Source of the DNA: Beroe forskalii
Taxonomy: Eukaryota; Ctenophora; Nuda; Beroida; Beroidae
Direction of reading: 5' to 3'
Length of the DNA stretch: 64,000 nt
NCBI GenBank assembly: GCA_011033025.1
Contig: WFMF01000300.1
Span: forward strand, 1-64,000
Shown here one piece after another: positions 1 through 11,317 of the stretch; within the stretch, counting starts at the first letter, position 1; every line of letters starts with the position of its first letter. The position numbers and the translations under genes were made by a program. The notes under the pieces are model-generated. The model saw only the letters and a list, made by a program, of their open reading frames with translations, was not told the DNA's origin and ran no database searches.

Positions 1-290
1 CGAGGATTTAAATATGCTGCCCCCATGTATGGAATGTGTTACCCTATGATATTCGAACTGAAAATAATGTTTCAAGGTTCAAAACCAAGCTAAAAACCTA
101 TTTATTTAAGAAGGCTTTTGATTAAAATATACTAAGTGAAATTATGGACATTTTGAAAGACTTTATCCCTATGAGTCGCTTTTGATAGCTTGGGTTAAAT
201 TATGAGTAGAAATATTTGTAGTTTTGAATCCATTATGGGCTTTAAGGCGATTAATTAAATGTTTGGTTATTATTATTATTATTATATGTT
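1..290 (+). pseudogene. Decayed 3' end of a LINE retrotransposon (ORF2 C-terminus)
   Basis: Bases 30-125 encode WNVLPYDIR followed by FKTKLKTYLFKKAF and a stop. This matches the usual C-terminal tail of CR1/jockey-type LINE ORF2 proteins (W-N-x-LP-x-x-IR then FKxxLKTxLFxxAF). The expected upstream YAAP motif is in a different frame (bases 8-30), so the copy carries a frameshift. A TTA trinucleotide run at about 264-287 looks like the simple-repeat tail such elements leave at the 3' end. The 5' part lies outside the window. Family assignment below LINE level is not possible. Confidence 0.7.
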
Positions 291-811
291 GTTGATTGCT
301 GCGTTTTAGCGTTTGAACGAATGAAGTGTTTACTATTTTCATTTGAAATTCAAGATCTGGAAATAGAGAACGGGTATGGCTTGCATTGTGGAGGCTATTT
401 CCGTTAGTATCTCTTCATAAATCAATGACAGACGTTGGTCGATTTAAATCAATGCTGAGTTGATGGTTAACGGAAAAATGTGAATTTACAGCAATTTAAG
501 ATTGAACAAAATCAAAATCAAATTGAATCGAATTTGGGCATAGCACATTGCGCTTTTGGAATACAGATCTTGGCGTAAATCAATGCTTTGATTCAACGTT
601 CAGTATGAGTACGATACTCGGTTTTAATTTTCAGATTTAATTTCATCATACAAGAGCAAATTATAATGACTTAATGATCAAAACTTGCACGGTCCAGCAT
701 CACTAAAAGTAACTAAAGAATAATGGTCAAGTTTGCTCCTTCATAAACTTTTTGACAGCTTATTATTTGGTCCTGTATCATCTGGCAGGCCCAATGGGCC
801 TTTCTAGTATT
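291..811. other. Non-coding stretch, probably intron of the REXO4-like gene
   Basis: No supported coding sequence on either strand. AT-rich. Bases about 690-810 (CTCCTTCATAAACTTTTTG then GGCCCAATGGGCC) resemble 4150-4310 in the first ZFAND1 intron (CTCCTTCATAAAATATTTTG then CCAACGGGCCTGCTAGT), so a short dispersed repeat is likely. Confidence 0.5.
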
Positions 812-957
812 ATATAATCAATTTTTGCCCGATTTTACCCCTCCCCCTTGTAATCAAGTTTACAGTAATTGTATTTATTGCAATAGCATGTAACGTGATC
901 ACTCAGAAACCCCACTCCCCCTATGTGATTACATAATATGTTAACGAATCCTAAGTT
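812..957 (-). mobile_element. Truncated Harbinger-like MITE copy
   Basis: Read on the minus strand this resembles the complete MITE at 10793-10954: two G-rich blocks, a shared core with GTAACAAATACA-like sequence, and the outer inverted repeat ending GAATCC followed by TAA. The other end lacks the terminal GGGATCGTTCAC, so the copy is truncated. It lies in the probable REXO4-like intron. Confidence 0.6.
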
Positions 958-1078
958 GTTGGGAATGGTTTTATTGTTATATATCTACCATATATAGTTT
1001 GATTTCTTGTTTAACTAATTTCTTTTCTTACTTTAAATTCATGATACTAATAAAGCAATAATGATTAATCTTTGGCAG

Positions 1079-1233
1079 GACTATTATTTGGAAAAGTCAT
1101 ACAGTCTTCCTCTCACTGTTCTATTGAGGATGCAAGAGCAGCTATGAATCTTTATAAAAAAGTTGAAGATCAATGGGATAATCCTGCCAATCCTTTCATG
1201 AATGATACTTATTGGAAAGCTGTGGATAGATAA
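1079..1233 (+). CDS. REXO4: RNA exonuclease 4-like protein, last exon only
   Basis: A 3' splice site (TTTGGCAG ending at 1078) precedes 51 codons ending in TAA. The peptide has SHCSIEDARAAMNLYKKVEDQW, shown here in two parts: HCSIED and ARAAMNLYKKV. This is the ExoIII motif of DEDDh exonucleases, with the catalytic His and Asp spaced H-x4-D, and resembles REXO4 (HCSIQDAQAAM-LY). REXO4-type enzymes are 3'-5' exonucleases of the nucleolus and nucleus. Earlier exons with motifs ExoI and ExoII are not in the window. ISG20-like or AEN relatives share this motif, so the exact paralogue is less certain than the family. Confidence 0.75.
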
Positions 1234-1597
1234 CAGAATAATTTTCTAAATTGTTGTGAAAAAGTTGTTTTATTTAATAAGATATTCATTTTGATACTTT
1301 AGGTACATGCAATAGGGTTACTAGGACAAAGCAAGTAGATATCTAGATTTATTCCAGTCTGTCAACTTTTCAAGCTTCTTTGTGTATTTTATTAACTTAT
1401 TAGATAAACCTAGATACAACTGACAAACAAGTATCTATGGATCAACCGCTCATTTAGACTGTGAGTAAAATTGTAATAATAGGACCATGAAGATTTTTGG
1501 CAATAAGTTTAAATTAGATTTACAGCTGTTGTGAAAGTTTGTTAAATTATTTGTTTATTTTTAAAAGAAAAATCCTCAGATAAGACTAGACACTAGG
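1234..1597. other. Intergenic region between REXO4-like exon and WDR18
   Basis: AT-rich, no coding signal. It must hold the 3' end of the REXO4-like transcript and the promoter/5' UTR of WDR18. No canonical AATAAA or TATA box is convincing. Confidence 0.4.
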
Positions 1598-2800
1598 ATG
1601 ATAGAAGTTAATATACTTCTCAATGAGGAGAGAAGTGGATTATATGCTGTCCAGTCGTCAAACAAGCTAGCCAAATATAAAGTTCCTGAAATGCTCTCAA
1701 AGATCTATTTTCTTGCACCTCATTACATCATGTGTACATCACTCAGAAAGCCTCTGATATACATCTGGAACATGAGTCAGGACTCCTGTGTTCAGAAGTA
1801 TGTGCTACCAGGCATGGCACTATGTCTGTCATCTTCCCCTTGTGGGTTGTACCTAGCAGCAGCCATTGATAATAGCATCAAATTCTGGCATCTGCCAAGT
1901 GGGCAGCTGCTCAATACAGTCAGTAATCACTACCAAAAGATTGAGGTTCTCACATGGTCTCATGATGGGAGACTGATTATTTCTGGAGGTCATGATAACA
2001 ATGTTAATGTATGGGAGTTCTATAAGGTTTTGAATGGGGGATCTAGTTGTTCCCCACTTTATTCCTTTACAAACCATTCAATGTCAATAACTGATATGCA
2101 TTGTGGGTTTGGTGGATTTAAGAGTAGGCTGTTCACATCAAGCCTGGACAATACTTGCAATATTTATGAACTGAGCTCTGGAAAGCTTATGATTTCATTA
2201 GAGTTTCCTTGCCCAATAAATAAATTATTAGTCAACAAATGTGAAAGTAGTGTTTATGCTTTGACTGTAGCAACAGATGTCTATAAAGTGTCATTAATAT
2301 CAGAACCTGATAAAGATATGAGTACTTCAATGAAACCGTTTATCACATGTCCAAATAAAATCACATCTTGCTGTCTCACAGATGATGATAATGCTATTGT
2401 TATTGGAACTTGTGAGAATGAATTGCTGAAATACTGTGCTACAACTGGACAGGTGTTGCCTTTTTCTTTCAAATCGAGAAGCCAAATCTTTGACATGATG
2501 AATATCACCCTTCCCTCATACAAACGGAATGATAAACCAGTATCATTCCCCTATGCCCAACCTTTGCAGAGGACTAACACTGGAGTGTTGCCAGAATGCT
2601 CGCTTTTACTACCGTCTTCAACTCCATCTCTTTCCTTCTGTTCAGATGCCGAATTTCTCAGTCTCGTAAATGAGGCTGTAAAAGAGGAGGAAGAGGAAGG
2701 TCCAGACAGTGTTTCTGATTTGAAACAGAAAGTGGGAGAATTAGGAACGCTATCAGAAAAACTGGTGAAGTTTGCTACTGAACAGTTGATTGGTTCTTAA
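1598..2800 (+). CDS. WDR18: WD repeat-containing protein 18 (WDR18/Ipi3 family)
   Basis: A single uninterrupted 400-residue ORF starting at ATG 1598. Residues about 50-260 form WD40 blades, with Trp-containing strand ends (YIWNMS, IKFWHLPSG, VNVWEFY). Family hallmarks include SPCGLYLAAA, HYQKIEVL-W-DGRLIISGG and SMSITDMHCGFGG. The end (about 355-400) is acidic (EEEEE) and then heptad-like, as in the C-terminal coiled coil of WDR18. In other animals WDR18 works with PELP1 and TEX10 (rixosome) in 60S ribosome maturation and ITS2 processing in the nucleolus. Length is close to the usual 400-430. Neighbours are same-strand housekeeping genes, with no sign of shared transcription. The absence of introns is notable beside the split genes around it. 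Confidence 0.9.
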   Translation: MIEVNILLNEERSGLYAVQSSNKLAKYKVPEMLSKIYFLAPHYIMCTSLRKPLIYIWNMSQDSCVQKYVLPGMALCLSSSPCGLYLAAAIDNSIKFWHLPSGQLLNTVSNHYQKIEVLTWSHDGRLIISGGHDNNVNVWEFYKVLNGGSSCSPLYSFTNHSMSITDMHCGFGGFKSRLFTSSLDNTCNIYELSSGKLMISLEFPCPINKLLVNKCESSVYALTVATDVYKVSLISEPDKDMSTSMKPFITCPNKITSCCLTDDDNAIVIGTCENELLKYCATTGQVLPFSFKSRSQIFDMMNITLPSYKRNDKPVSFPYAQPLQRTNTGVLPECSLLLPSSTPSLSFCSDAEFLSLVNEAVKEEEEEGPDSVSDLKQKVGELGTLSEKLVKFATEQLIGS

Positions 2801-3280
2801 TAGCCTCATCAAGGTTTTGATATCATCAGTTTTCTGATTAGATGCTGTTCAACATTGATGCGGTTCAACTATCATATGATGCCAAAAGCACTAATCCATT
2901 ATTACTGTTGCAATGATACTTGATTAAAAAGTTATTAACAATTTTAAGTTATCATACCGAATGAATGTCATTATGAACTTTTTTATTTATCAACTTTTTA
3001 ATTATCTGACAAGGTTCAATATCATTGTTTTGTTCGATTTCAAGTTACAGGATTTGTTAGCTATGATCCAATAGAAAGACTTCAACTATCTTTCTGCCAA
3101 TGCCTAATATAAACTTTGATTGTTGCTCCAATGGGATGATGCAGTCCATCACAGGACACAGGTTTATAGTTAATATGAATTTGCCATTTGGTATTAATGT
3201 GAAAACATCTCAATATATTTTGTAAAACTTAATAACCACAATTAAATCCTGGGTAGTGGGTACCTATAGTACTATTTCTC
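2801..3280. other. Intergenic: WDR18 3' flank and ZFAND1 promoter region
   Basis: No ORF of interest. Low-complexity AT-rich sequence, with no perfect AATAAA close to the WDR18 stop. The last 40 bases before the ZFAND1 ATG contain GGGTAGTGGGTACC. No promoter motif can be named with confidence. Confidence 0.4.
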
Positions 3281-5225
3281 ATGACCACGGAGACTAGTGG
3301 GTCACGTGATACCAGTTCATGTGACCCGGTTCACATTGGGGAGCAATGCAGCATTGCAACATGTGGAACTCTTGACTTCCTCCCTATCACCTGCTCTTTT
3401 TGTAACTCAGTAGGTACCATGAATTTTCGTATTTTGTAGATGTTTTTCTATTAACAATAATTCAGCAATTCTGACACAAAGAATTATAAATTTCTTCTGA
3501 CTTCTCTACTTCTCTAGTCTCTTCATTCCTTATTACAAATAAGAAAATCTTATATATAAAGTAAAGTCACACGTGAATAATGTTTGTCTGTGCCGCCGTC
3601 CACAATTAAATTTGAGCTTGCCAAGAAAATATCAAGAGAAACGAAGGCTAAGCCGGGCAAAGTCGCGCCGTTGCTATGGCTACAGATATTCTGCACGTGC
3701 AGATTATGATCAGTTCTATGAGAGTGTTTTCTATTACCTTATTACGCAGCTGCTGTGTTTTCTATTACGCAACTGCTGTGCTGTAGTTTTTGAAAATTTG
3801 ACGCGTTCTTTATACTTCGAAGTCAAGATCTCAAGATGGAGAATGTTTTCATAAAACTGTAGCAGAGGTCGGTCGATTATCATGAATCTATTCTGATAAT
3901 AATAGAAACTGTAGTTTTGAAATTGACTGTTTAAGAGCAATTTGCAGAAGTGTACAACTACAATTTAATCGAGTCGAATATAGGTGTAGCAGATACGAGG
4001 ACAGTTCCTGTTCTGGATCAATATTGTGAACGAAACAAAATTTTCCAATGTAAGTATGAGAATCAGTTGTCAGAATTGAAATCATCTTGCAATCAAAACG
4101 GAACAAAATTAACATGGTTTTGCACGACAAAGAGTTACCAACGAAGTTCTATTTTCCAATCTGCTCCTTCATAAAATATTTTGATGCGGTAAAATTAAAA
4201 ACTATCCAATCTATTTGAATGGTAGTGTTTAAAATTTGCGAAAGAGGTGCTGCATAGCAGCGTCGAGTGAGCTGTGTGTTAGGATGTCCAACGGGCCTGC
4301 TAGTGTTCAATAAATTGCATGAATTGTTTGTTACCAGTTAAATCTACTGTTTTCCCAGGTTTTCTGTAAAACACATCACACCCCGAATTCACACGACTGT
4401 GACAAAGTGCCCGAGAGAGCTCCCTCGGAAGTGGCTGTACCAGCGTCACAGACATCTAAACCTTGTCATGTCTGCCAGACTTCAGGTATAGTGGGATGCA
4501 AGAAGCTGGTAATAGGGAGGTTTTTTTTTAATAGGGAGCTTCTTGATATTGAGAGTTTCCAGCATCTCTATTTGGATGCGTCAATTGTAAAGTTTTCAAT
4601 TTTTTGATTTTTCACATTATAACAAAATTATATAATTCCTCGCTAATTTGGTAATTCCATGACAATTGCTACATATACTCGACCTTACTCTAAGTCTAAC
4701 CCCCTTTCTCTCACCTCAGACATAGTGAACGTGGTGTGTGAGGGTTGTGGGAGTGTGTGTTGTATGTCACACCGTACTCTGGAGCAACACACATGCACCT
4801 CACTGCCCTCCAACCAGACATCCTCCAAACCCACCCTCCCTACCCTGCCATCCTCCCAAAACAAAGGGGTCACACCTAAACGCAAGGGAGCAAAGTCTCT
4901 TGCTCTGGAGCGCAAGGTCATGCTCATGAAGATGAAGAACAAGAGTTGTGGTCCGGGATCCATCCCACTCAGTGAGCGGTTGTTTATCAACGTAACCCGC
5001 ACCACGACCAAGGAGCCGTGTTACTACCACTTCAGCAGGAGCTGGCCGGTAGGCCGGTGTGTGGACATGGTGTCCGAGCATCTCAAGATGAGAAATAACA
5101 ACGACAAAGTGGGACATGATGTCCTCACCATGTCCTACAATGGGGCTGATCTGCCCATGTCAGGGATCATGTCCGAGTTTACTGAGAGCGGTGACACTGT
5201 TTTGCTCTACTACCAGCCACCATGA
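3281..5225 (+). CDS. ZFAND1: AN1-type zinc finger protein 1 (ZFAND1), three exons
   Basis: Exons 3281-3409, 4359-4485 and 4720-5225 join in frame (762 nt, 253 residues plus stop). Donors are GTAGGT and GTATAG; acceptors are TTTCCCAG and CACCTCAG. Exon 1 starts ATGACC and encodes IGEQCSIATCGTLDFLPITC, the first half of AN1 finger 1. Exon 2 completes it with FCKTHHTPNSHDC. Exon 3 holds the end of finger 2 (VVCEGCGSVCCMSHRTLEQH then TC), a basic linker and a C-terminal ubiquitin-like fold (about 170-253) ending LLYYQPP. Human ZFAND1 (268 residues) links p97/VCP and the 26S proteasome to stress-granule clearance; the same role is inferred. A polyadenylation signal AATAAA lies at 5270-5275. Exon 1 is short and was found by matching the AN1 motif and splice phase. 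Confidence 0.9.
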
Positions 5226-6233
5226 TGCTCGAGATATATCACGTTCCAGAGGGTGCTATACGACAAACTAATAAAAACTTGTTCCAGTCGCTAGAGACTT
5301 TAAACTTTTAAAGTTAATCCGCCATCGGCCGCCGTGATTTTATTATAGTGAGGACTCACATCAGTAATTTGTTAGTAAGTTACATAAAATTATCCATTAT
5401 TTCAATGACTGCTGGCAATAGCCTATGGAAGTATTGAGCGTTTTAAAACCTGCTCCTAACTGATAAACAGAAGAGTCTGTCAGTTTATTTGTGTCAGATA
5501 CATGTGAATACTGGAGCACAGGACAGCTTTTTAAACGGTTACGGAACAGCTTTTAAAGCTTATAAAGAACTCTGTGTTATAATGATGTGAATGTGCCACT
5601 CCTTGATTTTTTGATAACGATTTTTCTCCAAGTTTGGTCCATATTAAAATATAACAGATGAGTCATGAGTTCCAGAACGGTTGTTTGAATATTATACCCA
5701 TAATGGTGTAGCCATGGCATGTACATACAAATACCTATGCCTACGGGGTCAGTATAATAAAAACACTTCATTTTCTTGCGGTACGTCGGAGATTGGTGAG
5801 TACTCTGCTAAGTTCGACAATACAGTTGAATTTTTGTACTCGACAAATTAGGTCTTATAAGTAAAATGTTTCTTTAGGAGGTTTCGACAGTAGTATGTGG
5901 CTTTTTAACAAAATGTCTTTCCTAAGTATTAAATCAGTTAAGCGATTTTACCTTTTGAAGTAACAGCTACACTTCTAGATGTCTTAAAATTAAGTAATAA
6001 TTTATTGAATAGCTTTTGATAGTGGGGGTAAAAGTTTTGTAATTTCTTACTAGACTTGTTTTTTTATCACCAGAAATACTATTATTGTGTACCTATTCCA
6101 TTTAATTCAAATGATCGATGTATGTATTAACGATATTGTCAAATTATTCCAACTATGTTCATGATACAAATTTGCAACATGAAGTTCACATAATATATAA
6201 AAGTTGTTTCTAACCGACGAATCTCCTGTAGTA
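5226..6233. other. Intergenic between ZFAND1 and alpha-SNAP
   Basis: After the ZFAND1 poly(A) signal there is about 950 bases of AT-rich DNA without supported coding sequence. Short ORFs here lack family features. It probably includes the alpha-SNAP promoter and 5' UTR. An upstream 5' UTR intron cannot be excluded. Confidence 0.4.
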
Positions 6234-7121
6234 ATGGGAGATAACGAGGCTCGAGCTCAAAGTCTCCTGGATGAAGCCAACAAAAAACTCTCATCTGGTC
6301 CCGGTTTCTTCGGCAAACTCTTCGGGGGCGCCTCTAGGAACACGGAGGATGCCATTGACCTGTTCGTGCAGGCTGCTAACAACTTCAAGATGGCTAAGAT
6401 GTGGAGTGAGGCCGGCAACGCCTTCAAGAAAGCCGCATCACTGAACGCTGGCATCTCCAAACACGAGTCAGCTAGTCAGTACGTAGAAGCAGCAACGTGT
6501 TTCAAGAAGAACAACAAGGAAGAAGCAGTGAAGTGTTTGTCAGAAGCAGTGCAGGTGTACGAGGAGTTGGGGAGGTTCAGTATCGCTGCCAAGCACCTGG
6601 CTACTCTGGGAGAGCTGTACGAGACCCTGGACAGTCCTGACATCGAACTGGCTGTCGTTAACTTCGAGAAGGCAGCCACCTATTACGAAGGAGAGGATAG
6701 TGTGAGCAACGCTAACAAGTTCAAGTTGAAAGTAGCCCACTACTCTGCTCTGACATTCACTACTGAAGGCTATGAGAAAGCCCTGGCTATCTATGAGGAG
6801 GTTGCAGGACACAGCATCTCCAATAACCTGTTGAAGTGGAGTGCTAAGGAGTACTACTTCAAGGCAGTGCTGTGTACCATGTGTTTGAAGGGACCAGCCA
6901 GAGACCGGATTACTCATTACGAGGAGGACTTTCCTTCCTTCATCAACTCCCGGGAGCACAAGTTAGTGTGTAGTTTGCAGGATGCTATCGATGAGGCTGA
7001 TACAGATGCTTTTAGTCATCAGGTGCAGGAATATGATAGCATCAGTCCTCTCGATCCGTGGCTCACCAAGATCTTACTGAAGATCAAGAAATCAATGAAT
7101 GAAGACCCGGACATTTGTTAA
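6234..7121 (+). CDS. NAPA: Alpha-soluble NSF attachment protein (alpha-SNAP)
   Basis: A single-exon ORF of 295 residues, the family length. ATG 6234 (MGDNEARAQSLLDEANKKL) is chosen because it aligns with the family start. The reading frame extends 10 codons further upstream without another ATG. Residues about 22-32 (FFGKLFGGAS) match the hydrophobic membrane-inserting loop of alpha-SNAP. TPR-like helical hairpins follow (AANNFKMAKMWSEAGNAF, GRFSIAAKHLATLGELYE, ATYYEGEDSVSNANKFKLKV, YEKALAIYEEV). The C-terminal four-helix region ends with EYDSISPLDPWLTKILLKIK and a penultimate hydrophobic residue, the position known to stimulate NSF. The protein binds SNARE complexes and recruits the ATPase NSF for disassembly in vesicle fusion. 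Confidence 0.95.
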   Translation: MGDNEARAQSLLDEANKKLSSGPGFFGKLFGGASRNTEDAIDLFVQAANNFKMAKMWSEAGNAFKKAASLNAGISKHESASQYVEAATCFKKNNKEEAVKCLSEAVQVYEELGRFSIAAKHLATLGELYETLDSPDIELAVVNFEKAATYYEGEDSVSNANKFKLKVAHYSALTFTTEGYEKALAIYEEVAGHSISNNLLKWSAKEYYFKAVLCTMCLKGPARDRITHYEEDFPSFINSREHKLVCSLQDAIDEADTDAFSHQVQEYDSISPLDPWLTKILLKIKKSMNEDPDIC

Positions 7122-8213
7122 TAATGAAGAAAAGGGGAAATGTGTGACTTTTTTATTTTTGTGATTCAGTGTGAGGCAAGATGGAGGGTAAAACTTTCTA
7201 ACTTTAAACTTACTGAACTCTCAAGTAGATTATTCAGATAATTGAACATGCCAATCTTTGAGTTACCTTGAGTAAATTCCGAGTGCATGAAATCAAAATA
7301 ATTCGTTCTAATATAGTGCCACTTATTTATTGAATGATCTCGAGGTACATTTATTGAATCTGTGAGATTGGTGTACAGAAGAACATAACATTTTTTGTTA
7401 ATAGTGACTCGTTGTATAGCTAAGTCAGCTTAATAATATAATCTAGAACTGATTATAGTAATTGAGTAATATCTGCTTAGATTTTGGACACTTCCTAAGC
7501 TAGAGGGAACGAAATATCAGGATACAAAACATTCACTAATGGGTTTCTTATTGCTCACCAAAGTGTTGAACTGGATCTTTTTCATAAGTCTAATATGGTT
7601 GTTATGAGTGTTAATTTATGAACAAATAGGTACTGAGTTTCAAGTTAACTGTACACATTTTGCAGTTTTCATTTCACTTTAATTCTGATGTTGATATAGT
7701 AATGTTAATGATACTTAATGATGCTGTTCAGAATGTTCAGCTTTTTGTTTTATGTTTGAGTAAATGAACAAAATATCTCAATTAATTCTGATTTTTGCCA
7801 TATTCCTATTGTTTTCCTTACTGTCCCATTTGCATCTTTATGTGAAATCTGATTTTCAGCTGCACAAAATATAATTACAAAATATACAATACTTAATAAA
7901 TTAATTATGAGTACCGTATAGTAGTAGCCTAGAACTTTTTCAAGCTCTTCAATACCTATCATACTATACTCATCACTGTATTATGTCTATCAAAAATTTT
8001 AAGATTGAACACTGCTGTAGTAATTGATTTTCGACACAATCCAGCAATGGCTCAGATTGTTGACCTCAAAGTGAGGTAGTATCCCCTGAACCACGCCAGT
8101 ACTGAGTCCTCCTCTACAACCCTCCGGAACACACTAATCTACCACTTCTCTTCTTCTTCCTCACTTGAGCTTTCATTCTTTCTTAGACAAAATTGCCCCG
8201 TTCCCTGAGTGAC
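7122..8213. other. Intergenic between alpha-SNAP and SBDS
   Basis: About 1.1 kb, AT-rich, no supported gene on either strand. The segment 8140-8185 (CTTCTTCTTCCTCACTTGAGCTTTC) is pyrimidine-rich and just upstream of the SBDS start. It may be 5' UTR, or a 3' splice region if SBDS has a non-coding first exon. Confidence 0.4.
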
Positions 8214-9846
8214 ATGTCAAAGATATTCACCCCTACCAATCAGAAACTCCTCACTAACGTGGTTGTTGTGAAGTTGAAGAAGGGTGGCAAGAGATTCGAG
8301 ATAGCCTGTTACAAGAACAAGGTGGTCGCTTGGCGCAACAAAATGTTTGTATATGATAGCAATCGAAATTATTTTTGTTTAAATCTTACTTTTGCAATAG
8401 AACGTAGCTGAAATTTAAATATGCTAAGTAATAATACTCAAAAGACTTAAGACTGATTAATCTTCGGTCTTCCATGACAAAATGGAAATTAATGAAACAA
8501 ATCACACAAAACACATAAATAACTGTCCAAAAGTCAATGATTAAGCTCACAAGTTTTCTTCTTTCTGAGAAATAAAAGCTACAGAAACTATGCAAATAAA
8601 TCGACGTGTTTTTTCAGAGAGAAAGATATAGAGGAGGTTCTGCAAACAGAGACTGTCTTCACTAACGTATCAAGAGGGGAAGTAGCTAAGGCTGCAGACC
8701 TTAAGAAGGCCTTTAACTCTGAGGATCACAAGAAGATTTGCTTGGAGATTCTAGGTACTGCAATGCAACTGTGTTTTATTTAGCTCGCATATCATAAACT
8801 CATTAAGAAATTTATGCTGATCTACCAATCGTTCCCTATTTATTTGAGCCAAACGTCATTGTAATTCTATCGCGGGGGAGGGGTGCTAAATTGCTATCAG
8901 ATTGAAACTACTAGACAGCTAATACCTAATACTGTTATAGACTATTTATTTACAGTAAAATTATAACATAACTATTCCTGTACCTAAAACAAAGTTCATC
9001 TTCAGATTCTAGAGAAAGGAGAGTTTCAGATATCGGAGAAAGAACGACAAAGTGCCCTGAACAACAAGTTCACTGAGATAGCCTCCAACATTTCCACCAT
9101 GTGTATCAACCCCACCACCCAACGCCCCTACCCGGTTTCCATCCTGGAAAAAGCAATGAAGGACGCTCACATCAGTGCAAAACCTAACAAGTCAGCTAAA
9201 CAACAGGTGCCGGTTTAATATTGCTTTCATGGAATCAGGGATGTGTTTTCGAAATAAGGAGCAATCTTTCAATCATTTGCGAAGCCCCCATTGTTTAAAA
9301 TACAACTTGTATTTGAGAACGCGTCTAACATGTTATCCAATATACAGGCATTGGAAGTGATAAAGATTTTGAAGGAAACGATCCCCATTGAACGAGTGAA
9401 GATGAAAATCAAAGTTTCCATGACCATGTCAGATGCTAAGAAGTGCAGAGATCAGATTAAAGGCCTCTTCATCTCCGTTCTGTCAGAAGACAACGATTCG
9501 CAGTTTGAAATCGTGAGTTACAATCACAAGCTTTACTCGAGGGTAACAGAAGGTTTTTAACTGTATTTTGAGCAATTTTCACAACTTCGTGACCCTATTA
9601 TATGATCTACCCAATCCGTGTCATACATACATACATACATTTTGATACATTTTGTCACTAAATTTCTACTTGATATTTCGATTAATGTTGAAATCTTAAT
9701 CAATTTCTCCCGTATTTCAGACTGGTCTATCAGAGCCCGGTAACTACAAAGAACTAGCTGAGCTGGTGGGCAAGCATTCCAGAGGGAAGGGGATGTGTGA
9801 AGTGTTATGTGTGGAACAATCGTCAGAAAATGCCGTATTTGAGTAA
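8214..9846 (+). CDS. SBDS: Ribosome maturation protein SBDS, five exons
   Basis: Exons 8214-8344, 8618-8754, 9013-9206, 9348-9512 and 9721-9846 join in frame to 250 residues, exactly the human length. Exon 1 encodes [19 protein letters not shown] and [17 protein letters not shown]. Exon 2 continues [20 protein letters not shown]. Exon 3 has [13 protein letters not shown] and the [16 protein letters not shown] helix. Exon 4 starts [20 protein letters not shown], and exon 5 completes the ferredoxin-like C-terminal domain. SBDS works with the GTPase EFL1 to release eIF6 from late 60S subunits. AATAAA lies at 9970-9975. The acceptor of exon 3 is the AG in ATTCTAG, the same seven bases that end exon 2. 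Choosing it restores both frame and family sequence. Confidence 0.95.
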
Positions 9847-10792
9847 CTTCCTACTTCGGGGAGGGACGATATTTTATTCTTTTGAGTTTTGACTCCTTCT
9901 TTGTGATCTGATTTAGTTTTAAATTTCACATTTAATTTGAGGTTTTATTTCAACCGCTTGTTTTTTTTAAATAAAAACCACTAGTTTTACTATATAATTC
10001 AAGTAATCATCGTGTATTATCAAAATGCAATATGTTGCCACGGTACGTTCATCTTTGGGTCGTTCATGAATGATAAAGGACAGCTGCAGAATGTTTGCAT
10101 CCGCTATAGCAGATCTATCTTTACAATTTCAAACTGCAACCTCAGATCAAGACCTCTACAACTTGTATCATGTGTTACTCATACGTGTGCACAAGGATCG
10201 GTCGATAAAAACCCGTCAACATTTCTCTAACGTCCAATTTTACTGGAATCTCTTCGCAGTGTGAGTCCTGTACCGCATTTATGGACACACTTGATGCAAC
10301 ATTTCTCCGCCTAATAGTGCGCGCGCTGTGTCACATTTTTGGCAATTTGCTGCATTGTTGGAGGCCGCAAATAAATAAATGAGAAAGAGTCCACGCAAAA
10401 TACAAATTATCACGCCGCCGCGCGCGCGCCGGTCGCCGCGCGTGTATTATCTCACGATGAAGTATTAATAATTATTACCCTCCCGTGGCTCAAACTCCAG
10501 TGTGATAATTATCGATATATCACTCCTTTGTAGGACTACTGAACAGTGGCAGAATATCGTTAAATAAATTGTTGATTTTATGAAGGAGCACTCGATAATC
10601 TATAAAGACGTTGAATTCAGACGAGGGTCGTCAGACCCGAGTGGTATGAAGTACTGTTTTGTCGGGTAATAATACAATTAACAAACTCATGGATCGTGTG
10701 ATATCGAAAATTGTCAAACTCGGCTGACGCCTCGTGTGATAATTTTCGATATAACACTCCCATTCGTTTGTTAATCTTACATTATAGCATAA
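9847..10792. other. Intergenic, repeat-like
   Basis: No supported gene. CpG-rich simple sequence at 10410-10440. Bases 10495-10765 contain two related inverted units built on GTGATAATTWTCGATATAWCACTCC, likely a degenerate mobile repeat. Short ORFs at 10012-10264 show no recognisable domain. Confidence 0.4.
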
Positions 10793-10954
10793 GGGATCGT
10801 TCACATATTACGTAATCACCTAGAGGGGGAGGGGGTTTCCGAATGATTACGTTACATGTTATTGTAACAAATACAACTACTGTAAACTTGATTACGAGGG
10901 GGAGGGGGGTTTGAAATCGGACAAAAATTGATTACGTAATATGTGAACGATCCC
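10793..10954 (+). mobile_element. Complete PIF/Harbinger-like MITE (162 bp)
   Basis: The ends are perfect inverted repeats of about 26 bp beginning GGGATCGTTCACATATTACG. The element is flanked on both sides by TAA, a TWA-type target duplication typical of PIF/Harbinger. The interior has two G-rich blocks and no ORF. Related copies lie at 812-957 (truncated), 12120-12555 (larger) and 34856-34985 (diverged ends GGGATCTTTCACA). Confidence 0.85.
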
Positions 10955-10961
10955 TAACGGT

Positions 10962-11072
10962 GGCGTGTCGAACTCATATATGCGCGGCTTTTCAATGCGC
11001 GGCTCGCTGCCTGTAATTAACAGGCAGCGAGCCGCGCATTGAAAAGCCGCGCACATATGAGTTCGACACGCC
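10962..11072. repeat. Near-perfect 111-bp palindrome
   Basis: 53-base arms starting GGCGTGTCGAACTCATAT are separated by a 5-base loop (AATTA). Only one position differs between the arms (ATATAT versus ACATAT). It sits 7 bases after the MITE at 10793-10954. Its ends show no obvious target duplication. Confidence 0.9.
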
Positions 11073-11317
11073 CCTGTAATGCTTAACGTAAATGCTTAAA
11101 AAAATTTTGTCCAAGGATAAAACAGTTCAAAAATGATTCGATTTTTGTCCATATGTCCGGTTAAAAAATGCTGGCTGAATGAAGGCTTGCCAGACGTTGT
11201 CTGAGTTCTGACCATTATTTCAGTGAATGCGAAGAGGTCGGACAACGTCTGACAAATAAAGGCCAAGGTATGCTAATCAGAAAAACCGATACATGAACAC
11301 GCACGTCGCGCCAAAAG

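Noticed and set aside
6204-6233. Upstream extension of alpha-SNAP
   Set aside because: It would need a TTG start. ATG 6234 aligns with the family N-terminus.
9001-9012. Acceptor TTCAG at 9001-9005 for SBDS exon 3
   Set aside because: It would insert ATTCTAG and break frame and family sequence. The AG at 9011-9012 restores both.
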